Origin: Nansenia antarctica
Lineage: Eukaryota > Chordata > Actinopteri > Argentiniformes > Microstomatidae
Direction of reading: 5' to 3'
NCBI GenBank assembly: GCA_963989245.1
Contig: OZ022358.1
Span: 5,366,665-5,430,664, forward strand
DNA length: 64,000 nucleotides
In this document: in pieces, positions 25,640 to 36,200 of the stretch
Position numbering within the stretch: the stretch's first letter is position 1
How the letters are laid out: each line of letters begins with the position of its first letter
Program-made: the position numbers and the translations under genes
Notes under the pieces: model-generated
What the model saw: only the letters and a program-made list of their open reading frames with translations
Database searches by the model: none
Told to the model about the DNA's origin: nothing

Positions 25640-27806
25640 TTGGTCTCAGTAGTCCTGCACTGGCGAATGATGGCATAACAACTGAAAGAAAACCGCTACG
25701 CATGTTGAAATAGCATAGATCACTTTTCCCTGCTATGACTGGTGGATCGATGATTCAATGACTTGAATAAAGGCGCCAGCTAAATGCCAATAATGTCAAT
25801 GTCAATGTAAACGGTTCCCTTGCGATCCCCCAGCCGTCGCAGGTAAACCCACTGACCTGCAGGGCGATGAAGACCGTGCTGGCACTGATGGCGAAGGTGA
25901 TGACCGCCATGAGAGGACACATGACCAGGTCTGAGTGAAGAGTTTCTCTCTGTAGAAAACACACAGTGAGAGGGGGAGAGGTGTTTCAAACAAGAGTCTC
26001 TCTCTGTAGAAAACATACAGTGAGAGGGGGAGAGATGTTTCAAACCAGTCTCTCTCTGTAGAAAACATACAGTGAGAGGGGGAGAGATGTTTCAAACCAG
26101 TCTCTCTCTGTAGAAAACATACAGTGAGAGGGGGAGAGGTGTTTCAAACCAGAGTCTCTCTCTGTAGAAAACATACAGTGAGAGGGGGAGAGGTGTTTCA
26201 AACCAGAGTCTCTCTCTGTAGAAAACATACAGTGAGAGAGGGAGAGGTGTTTCAAACCAAACACACTCTCAGCACCTGCGTATAAACAGCACGATAGAGG
26301 GAGGATCTTACCACAGAGTTACGTAGCTTCTCAGGGAGGGGGTCCTTGATCTCCAGGGGAGGCTCCTCGGGGGTCCGACTCTCCAGCTCTGGGAAGAATT
26401 TGGAGCGGACCAGAGACCTGTGGAACAGAGTGCACAACGCATTCGTGATTGTAGAGACATGATTGGACCAGACGACGGGAGTGTAGAGGGAGATGATTGG
26501 AGCAGAAGATGGAGTGTAGAGAGAGATGATTGGAGCAGAAGATGGAGTGTAGAGAGAGATGATTGGAGCAGAGGATGGAGTGTAGAGAGAGATGATTGGA
26601 GCAGAAGATGGAGTGTAGAGAGAGATGATTGGAGCAGAGGATGGAGTGTAGAGAGACATGATTGGAGCAGAGGATGGAGTGTAGAGAGACATGATTGGAG
26701 GAGAAGATGGAGTGGAGAGAGACATGATTGGAGCAGAAGATGGAGTGTAGAGGGAGATGATTGGAGCAGAAGATGGAGTTTAGAGAGACATGATTGGAGC
26801 AGAAGATGGAGATGATTGGAGCAGAGGATGAAGTCTAGAGAGATGATTGGAGCAGAAGATGGAGTGTAGAGAGACATGATTGGAGCAGAGGATGGAGTGT
26901 AGAGAGACATGATTGGAGCAGAGGATGGTAGGGGTGTAACGGATCACGGATAATCCGTGATCCGTACGGATCGCCCCCCACGGTTCGGCACGCATGTGTA
27001 CCGCGGATCAATTGCAAAATGTAACCAAGTAATAATATTACTAGTTAATAATATTAGTTAATATCCCTTGTAAATCACAATGTAGAGTTGCCATGAAAAG
27101 ATAGACGCGACAGTTGCGTGCTTTGTTTTACTCTAAAGCGCAATGATAGGTTGATAATGCAAAAAAAAATCTAGAACAACAAGGCTGCGTTCGTAAATTC
27201 GCTCTGGAATCTGATCAGCATTCATGGAACGCCACTTGTCCAATCAAATTACTTGGTCCCTTTATGACGTCGGACCCAGTGTGCTCTCCGGCGCTCTCAG
27301 AGCAAATTTACGAACGCAGCCCAAGTGTTCATGGCGAGTCCTGCTAATGTTGGCGACAGAGAAGAACTCGAAATGCCTCCCTCGTCATTTAAATCCCATG
27401 TATGGGAGCACTTTGGCTTCTCTGTCAATTATAACAATGACGGACAGTGTCATTGGAAGTGTGGTCGATAAAAAAGTTACGGTGTTTAAGCGTTGTGCAA
27501 CGAGAAAGTCGTACGAGCATGGCCACACATTTGCCGCGTCATCACCCTGGTGTGTTGACGGGAGGCACCAAAAAGGCAGCTTGACAACTTCTGATAATGT
27601 AGCCAATTTTTTCATACCATGTTTAAAGTAAGGTTTCACTTTATTATTTAGTTAAAAGTGGCATAAAACATGTTTATTTGTCTGCCCAGTGATTCACTGC
27701 TGCAACCAGGTGCCTCCTCCCTCTCTCCTACTGCATCATTTAAGTTGAATGTGTGTTTCTGTTTAATATGTAGCCTAATGTTTGAGTGTAGAATATGTTA
27801 TGTATA

Positions 27807-27850
<44 letters not shown>

Positions 27851-30218
27851 TCAGGGTTTCCGTTAACCGGCAATTACCGGTCTTTGTCCGGTAAAATTTG
27901 TTGAAGTCCGACAAATTGAAAACTCGTCGGACATAAATGTCCGGTGAAAATAATTCCCTCTAAGCACAATTTGAATACAATTCGCTAAAGTTCACATTCT
28001 GATTCCTTCTATTTTAAAAAATCCCCGTATTCTCCAGTGTGCCTGTAACCGAATTAAAACTGCGGACCGAAGTCGCCTTGGGGAGGGCAAGGTCACACAT
28101 CTGCCATGTCTCCGCCGCCGACTGTCACTTCCACGATTTTTTCACACGCTGTCACACGTCACACGCTGCCGGTATCCAATCGTAAATCATCCAATCCCCG
28201 TTCTCTACAGACGACGCGAAATGATAAGGTGTCTCTCACCGAGTGCTGAGAGCGGGATGATTCAAACAAACCAGGAAGTGGATTATTCCGTCCGTTCGTG
28301 TTTGTGCCGCAGGTCGCGTCTGCTGTCTGCGTCTCGGTAAATGTTTTAGCCTACTCGGACCGCGAAGAGCTGGATGAAACGTAATGATTCCTTTGGATAC
28401 AATGCCCCGTAAGGATACAGTTGGATACAAGGCCGTTGGGAATGTCATACGCTTGCACCGGAGCTGGGGAGAGAGCAGGAGCTGCTCATCTAAAGCAGCG
28501 CGGGTAACCCGACACCACTAAGCCTATCGGAGTTTGTGAACTGGACACTCCCAAGTTAACGCTGGTTGCATATTTGAGTTGATTTTTTGAGAGTTCTTTG
28601 TTTATTCGTGACAATACAGTGCACCTGAATTGCAACACATGTCCTTTGTGTACTAATTTTCGTCTGTTGTGCAAAATGCTATAATATTACAATAACCTAT
28701 TCACATGTGTATAACAAAAAAGGGTTCATGTTTTGATGCATGTAGCGCTTGTAAAGGTTTAACTTGACTAAAGACTGACTAAAACAACCCAACACTAACT
28801 AAAATTGTCAGGCCTCGCCCTGACTGGCACCCCGGACAACCAAGTCAACGAGGAAAACCGTTACAACACGGCTAATGCGCATTGCAAGTTGCGGAGATAT
28901 ATGGTTATAGAAATGACGTTGTTTTATTGATTAAAAAAGGGTAAAACTGGAAAGAGAAAATAGAAAACTCACATTAATCCCAAACAATTTAACAAACTTC
29001 AGTTAACGTAATGTGGAGTCCGTTCATTGATCGATGCGCCCGTTCAGCGCTGGACATAATGGCATAGCGCGCATGCGAATCATGTTATATTATTATATAT
29101 TATATAGCTCGCATCTAATCGTATCGGATGAGAAATAGACATTAAATGGCATATATAGGCCGCTACACCGCGACAAACAGCTATATTAGATTTTGGAAAA
29201 AAAAATATGATTTTGATAAAAAAAAAAAATATTATATTTTAATATGGTGACCGGAATATATCACGTTTGTCCGGTAAATCGAAATCTTCCCGGACACGAT
29301 GTCCGGCGGCAAACCCTGACACACATATATATATATATACCAGTTTTGACATCTTGAATGTTGTTGGGTTTTACACAGTAAAAGTGGTGTTTTTACAGAA
29401 TTCGAGGAAAAAGCTTTTTATTTTTATTTTTATGTTTTGTGTTGATCCGAAAAATTATCCGATCCGTGACTCAAAAACCGTGACACGATCCGATCCGTGA
29501 GTTAGGTGATCCGTTACACCCCTAGAAGATGGAGATGATTGGAGCAGAAGATGGAGTATAGAGGGAGATGATTGGAGCAGAGGATGAAGTCGAGAGAGAT
29601 GATTGGAGCAGAGGATGGTGTGTGAGTGTAGCGACTAGACAGAGGTAGAGTATACTGACCACAGGATGACGGGGTCACTGCTTTGGCGACTCAGGTGGTA
29701 GGACAGGGCCAGCAGCAGGCCGCAGAACACAGAGAACAGTACTGGCACATGGGGGTCCACCCACGGAGCCTACACCAAGAACACAGGAGAACAAACAGTC
29801 GGTTCCCCGCGGGTCATGAGCTACATGCGAGGCACATCCCTCCATCATTCCCAACGCGCCTCTCTGTTTTTCCCATTGCATCTACTGACTGTCACTTACA
29901 ATGATAGCGCCAAGGCAGAATCCATAGAGCAGCGCAGCCACCAACACGCTGCGTAGCAGGCTGTACAGGGACGACAGGGGGCTGGTGGTGGCTGTGGAGG
30001 ACACACACGCGGTCAAGAAAAGGGCATTACTCAGCAAAAACTCAAGGGAGACAATCATCACGGTACAGTAAGCAGGGTTCCCACACCTTCTGAAACATCA
30101 AATTCAAGCACCTTTCAAGACTCAATTCCCTCAAATTCAAGGACCCAACACGGCATAGTTTGAGACAGAACTAGTTGACGAGCTAAGTAAAACATTTTCG
30201 AATACATATATTTTTTTT

Positions 30219-30265
<47 letters not shown>

Positions 30266-33200
30266 TCAAGCACTTTCAATGACCCATGTCTATTTTCCTA
30301 GACCTTGATTTCTTTCTCAAATTCACAAACTTTCAACGATTTCAAGGACCCGTGGGAACCCTGTGTGGTATTTCACTGCGCGGTCGTGTCTTACCCGTTC
30401 CCCCAAAAATGTGCATGTCGACCTGCTCCAGCAGACACATGACGAAGGTGTTGACCTGAGGTAGGAGCCCAAACAAGAAGATGACCGGGAAACACAAGGC
30501 GAACACTGGAGGTCGAAAAAGAGAAAGGAGGGGGGGGGGGGGGGGCGCGAAAATGTGAGTGAGTATTGTTGGTGGCAAAAACCACAACACGCAGAAACGA
30601 GGCCCGTGTAGAAGGAGAGGACTGACCTATGAGTACGTCTCTGGCACAGAGCAGGAAGTGACCGGAGAAGAACGTGACACCGTAGAAGGAGAAGGGTTGC
30701 AGGCTGCTGGAGCGCCCCGCCAGGTCAAAGACCCAGATCAGCATGCAGCACAGGCAGAAGTAGACGGGGCGGCTGTAGACAATGATCCAGTTATGGCCCT
30801 GATGGGGGAGACCAGATAGACAACAGGGGATTTACATCAGTTTGGCTCCTCAGACAAGAGGCAGCTACAGTACTACTATGCAGTCATGCAACAAAATAAC
30901 CTGCTTATATTTACATTTAGTCATTTAGCAGACACCTCACTTATCCAGAGCGACTTACAATAAGTACGTTCGTCTTAAGTAAACTATACATCACGTACAA
31001 TAATCAAACAATCATTTATGGTTACCAACTTAACACACATGATGATATTGAGGACGGACTGCTGTTATAACCTGGCCAAATTGATCTTGTTGTTGAGAGA
31101 GTAGTGTTACAGTTTGTTATTGTCGTTCATGAGTCATGTGAAGTCAAACACTCACATGCATTGGGGAGGCCGCGTCTGGTTGAACACTCTGTGAGGAAAA
31201 AAAACAGATAAAGGAGCTTCTCAGCGACTTTCAGAGGTGAACACACCTTCCATTTCCGTCAAATACGCATTGGCAGTTGATGATGAACATTCGAATCCAA
31301 TACACACAATGTAAAATAATGGAATCCATGTGATCCAAGAGAGAAGGATGGAATGGAATGGACTTTATTGTCATTGCTACAGTACAGGTACCAAACAACG
31401 AAATTTAGGAGGGGTGGCTCCCCTGGTGTTAGGAAAGGGAGAAAAAAAAAAACACTTTTAAAAAAAAATCACAAGAAGGGAAGGAGCTGGTTTACATAAA
31501 TAAAGGCTATGTACACTATCCACTGTACTATACTGTACAGATAGACGACTAGGGTTGTCATATTGCACAATAGTATTGTTTCACGTTATTTAAAGTGTCA
31601 CAGTGTGCAGGCTTGAAATGTACATGTTTGTGCCTCAGCACTACACCTGATTTTTTCAGTCCAGCAGCTGCCATACAATCCGTCCAGACTGTCCAGGGCC
31701 CAGAACTTAGGATATCATCGTTAAGCCAAAGACAGAGGTACGGTACCTTGAGTAAAGAGTACTGGCAGCTGGCGATGACCAGGCAGAACTGGAAGACCCA
31801 GATGTCCCTGAAGAAGCCCTGGAGCAGCAGCAGGAAACCCAGGAAGGCCACCATGCTGGCCAGCAGCACAGCAAACACATTCTCCCCAACACGGCGATTC
31901 CTGTGGGTCAACAGCACCACGGAGGAAGAGGTTAGTTTCCTCTCCAAGTCTCCATCACTATAAATAGTTGGCCATACACCTCGAAAACATGACTTATTTA
32001 GACATAATAACATACTGACGCCGATTGCAAATGATCATTTTGTCCCTACGGCCAGAGTTCGACCTCATGTGTGACTTATGGACTGCACTTATATAGCGCC
32101 TTATTCCAAAGCGCTTTACAACGGCCTCTCATTCACCCCATTCATTCGCACATGCATTCACACACCGATGGCGGCAAGCTACCGTGCAAGGTGCCAGGGC
32201 CGCTCACTGGGAGCAATTTGGGGTTTCAGTGTCTTGCCCAAGGACACTCCGATCTGCCAACCGTGCAATCGTTAGACGGCGGCTCTACCTCCTGAGCCAC
32301 AGCCGCCCCACTTATGAATGTTGTATCCGTCCCCCGGGCTTGTCTCACCTGTCCAGCAAGGCCAGCAGCGCCAGGCGGTCGTACCGCACCCTCAGCCACT
32401 TCCCTGGCAGCACCCAGAAGCGGTAGTACTGCTTGGGCTTGGCCTTCTCCTCGATCATCAGTGTGTTCTCCTGGGACTCATGGAGAGACTCGTGATCCAG
32501 GTCAAACTAGAGAGAGAGAGAGAGGGAGACGGATGACGTGTCAAGCCAAAAGCGTACGTACAGACAGTGCCCTCCATCAGCATTGGGAAGAGGAAGCATT
32601 TTGTTTTCCTTTACTCCCAACAGTTTGGATTTAAATCCAACATTATTATGAGGTCGAAGTAGATATTCTTCTTTTATTTCAATGTTTTCTTTTTGTCCGA
32701 TTGGTTTCACCATTTAGAAATGACAACCCTTGTTATACATATATATTTCATTCAGCACACCAAAAGTATTACAAAATTGGTTTGACAGGTGTTTCTAGGC
32801 TTTGCATTTGTGTTTGTAGTCTGCGATTGGTGTATGTCAACATGAGGACCACAGAGACATCAATGGGAGACAAGGAAGGCATTATGAGGCTGAAATATCA
32901 GAGAAATCTAATCAGAAGCATTACTTAACTGTAACATCGTTAAAAAAGAAAGGAAGCAGCGGTGAGCTCAACAATCTCAACAGGCTGGTAGGCCGAGGAA
33001 GACTTCCACAGTGGATGACCGGAGAATACTCAACCATCATTAAGAGACACTAGTTATCTTCACCATACTGTTGCCATAGCAACTGGGGAGTTTTTCCACG
33101 GCCAAAAAGCATACAATTCTTCTTATGATTTAAATCCAATTGAAAATGCATTTCATTTCCTGATGATAAGATTTTAGTAAAGATATCTCAAAAGAATAAC

Positions 33201-36200
33201 TGAATATGGCTGCAGGACAGTCCTGGCAGAGCATCACCAGAAAATATACTCTGCTAATACTAAAACACGAGTGCCTTATTTGGACATTATAGGATTTTTG
33301 CCCAATACTTTTGGAGCCCTGAAATAGGGGGAGTATGTTTAAAAAAATAAATGAAACCAATCTTACAAAAAAAAACACAGAATTAAAGCTGAGAACCTCT
33401 ACTTTTTAATTCAAAATCAAACTGTGGGAGTATAGAGCAAAAAGAAGACACAACGATGGAGGGCACTGTACATTCAAACCTTTAAAAAAAAACATGTATT
33501 ATTATATATAGAAGTATACGTGAATGTTCATGGGCATCCTCAAAGAAAACCATTTGCGTGAGTCACATGGTAAGATGTTCAAAGTGAAAGCCCGATGAGG
33601 TGCTCACCTCCGGCATCTCCAAGGGCACCCTGCGAACCTGCATGCCCTGCAGAACCACGGGCCTGGGCAGCATGGACAGGGCCCCCTCCTGGACGTCGGT
33701 GGAGGTAAAGCTGGAGGACTGGGACTGCCTCTCCCGTTCCCTGAGAGGAGAGGGAGACTCAGCTGAGGTGTCATATCAACACTCACCTCAAGCAAAGAGC
33801 CTATTCGGTTGTTAAGTCGTGACGTGTTTCCGGGTCCAACGTTGGCTGAAGCGCTCTCTTCGAAATGCCGCAGTAATATTAATAATAATTCATTATATTT
33901 GTATAGCGCTTTTCCGAGGCTCAAAGACGCTGACAATATGGGAATAACGGGAAAGTGCTGTGTCCCTTGTATGAATAGATGAGAGTCTAAAAAACGATTG
34001 AACTGTCATTCTACCGCTTTAGTACACTGGTACTCTGGTGCAGGGTATTTTTGGTTTGGACCCGGAAATTGCTAAACGTCACGTTTGACGTCAGACTTAA
34101 CAACCCCATAGCTCGTAAGGGATGTGGTCAAAAGGGCTGGAGAGAACACGATGTTTATTATTTGTCACTCCGGTTATACAAGTACCATCGTGTGATACGT
34201 TTGGTGGTGGTGGTGGGGGGGGGGGGCATTTAGGGTGCATATAAAAATACATATAGAATATCAAAATATAAGAGGCAAAAAACCCAACAATAAAACATGA
34301 TCAAACTAGATAGTAATCTAATAATTACCGAATTAAGATAACATAATCGAACGTCACTTACTGCATTGGATCTTCATAACCCCCTCCAGCTGGTCCAAAC
34401 GTGTACGATCTCTTCACTCCTGCCATGCAACAGCACAGGAACAACAATGAACGGAGCACATCTACTTCTAGCGTGAACTAGGACAGGAATCATTTGCAAT
34501 GCAAACAGAGATGCATTAACGCTTGCCTCGGTATAGCCTATGAACCAAAAGGGCTAATTTCTTCCTCTCACCAAGATGGACCTATTAAAGCCCCCCCCCC
34601 TCCCCCTCACACTTGACAGGCACTCGTATTCCTCTCTGCCCTAAAGCTAGTTCCGACCTGGAGAGAGAGAGAGGGGGGGGGGGGGGCAGGTTGGTTCAGT
34701 CACTCACCGCCCTCATCGTAGAAGTAGTGGATGGCTCCCTCTGTAGTGTCGTCAAAGGTGGAGGCCTCGTGGACCCCCCCGCGGGGCAGTAACAGCGAGG
34801 AGGCGAACTGTAAGGCTGAGGGTAAGGTACGGGTCCGCGAGTGGGAGGAGGTACGGGCGCGCTGGAGGTCCTGGAGGCTGCGAGAACAACAACAAACAAC
34901 AACAGTAAACGAGATGGATCGACGGGTGCCGTAGGTAGTCGATATGGAAGAACAGGAGAGATGACTGACGCCGACCAGACTGATCAGGGTTAAGTGATCG
35001 CTGGACCCACCTGGGGGGGGAGCCCATGGTCGACGGGGGCGGGGTGGGGTTGCTGCCGGCGTTGTGTCGCCTGCGGATGGCCTGGGTCCTCTTGACACTG
35101 CTGACTGAATCCCGTTTGCCCCCCTCCTCTGGGGCCATGGCTGTTGGACAGACATATTTACGTCATAAGTTTACGTATATATGATATATTTACGTCATAA
35201 GTTTACGTATATAAGACATATTTACGTCATATGTTTACGTATATATGACATATTTACGTCATAAGACATAAGTTGGTTGAGGTCCCCTGTGGCTCAGTTG
35301 GTAGAGCACGGGCGCTAGCAAATCTTAGGTTGTGGGTTCGATTCCTGCTGGGACCATATATACTGAAAAATGTATGCACTCACCGCAATGTAAGCCGCTT
35401 TGGATAAAAGCGTCAGCTAAAATGGCATATTTATTATACATTAATGACATTAATGGGAGGGTTTCAGAAGACGTTTCATAATCAATGTCAAGCAATTACT
35501 TTTTGTATTTAAAAGCTTCAAAATCCCTGACAGGGACTACGTTTAACACCAGAGACAAGAGAATAGTGGACCGCCTGCTCACCTCCCCCCACGGCCCCCT
35601 CCTCCACCAGCTCCCCGGCCCTCCAGCCCGTCTGGTTCCCCGCCCAGGAGCCCCCCAGAGAGTCCAGGCGGTGGTGATGAGCGCCGGGGAAGCCGTCCGT
35701 GTGGACGGTCCGCGCCTCCAGGTCCGACTTGGAGACGGTGAGGGGCCGCTGGGCGGGGGTGGAGGAGGAGGGCATGGGCGGCAGGGACGAGGGCAGGGCC
35801 GCGGCGTGGTTGGTGTGGCCCCCCCCGCCGCCGGCCCCGTCCATACTGAGCACCCGGGCGTGAGTCTTAGCACTAGCCGTGCTAGCGGACCGCTGGGCCC
35901 CGCGGGGGTTGGAGGGGCCGGCGGCGGTCTCGGGTAACTCTCCTTCCCTGAGGGGAAGCTGAGGCTGAGGGGCGGAGGAGGAGGAGGGGGGCGGAGACGT
36001 AACGCCAGCGTTAGCGAGGTCGGGGGAGTAGCAGGAGGTAGAGGAGCTCGAGTCGTCGTCGTCGTCGTCCGAGCTGTAGCGCCGCTGGGACCCCAGGCTT
36101 GACCCGGCGCTCATGTCGCTGCCGTCGTCCTCGTCCGACGAGTCCTCGAACAGGCTCTCGCTGTACGCCTTGGCGCCCAGCCGGCTGCGCACGGGGATGT

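Larger units (their letters stand above)
26921..29532. mobile_element. hAT transposon (outer), degenerate BED-finger transposase
   Basis: The element spans 26929-29524, with inverted ends TAGGGGTGTAACGGATCAC. The flanks GAGGATGG and GAAGATGG form an 8-bp target duplication with one mismatch. At 27331-27600 a broken frame starts MASPANVGDREELEMPPSSF, followed by HVWEHFGF and, after frame breaks, THLPRHHPG, matching the BED zinc finger that opens hAT transposases. The rest of the transposase is missing. Another element is nested at 27852-29318. Confidence 0.85.
26450..29625. repeat. 33-bp minisatellite, split by a hAT insertion
   Basis: Unit: GATTGGAGCAGAAGATGGAG then TGTAGAGAGA, about 14 copies at 26450-26928 and about three at 29525-29620. 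The hAT element 26929-29524 separates the two parts. It lies in pcnx3 intron 26418-29659. Confidence 0.92.

Noticed and set aside
27224..27631. Possible BED zinc-finger host gene
   Set aside because: Frame is broken and lies within hAT inverted ends with target duplication, so it is a transposase relic.
35280..35360. Possible tRNA gene
   Set aside because: A and B boxes are present, but the sequence continues as a SINE body and tail, and no full cloverleaf is formed. The same holds for 20661-20760 and 61436-61520.
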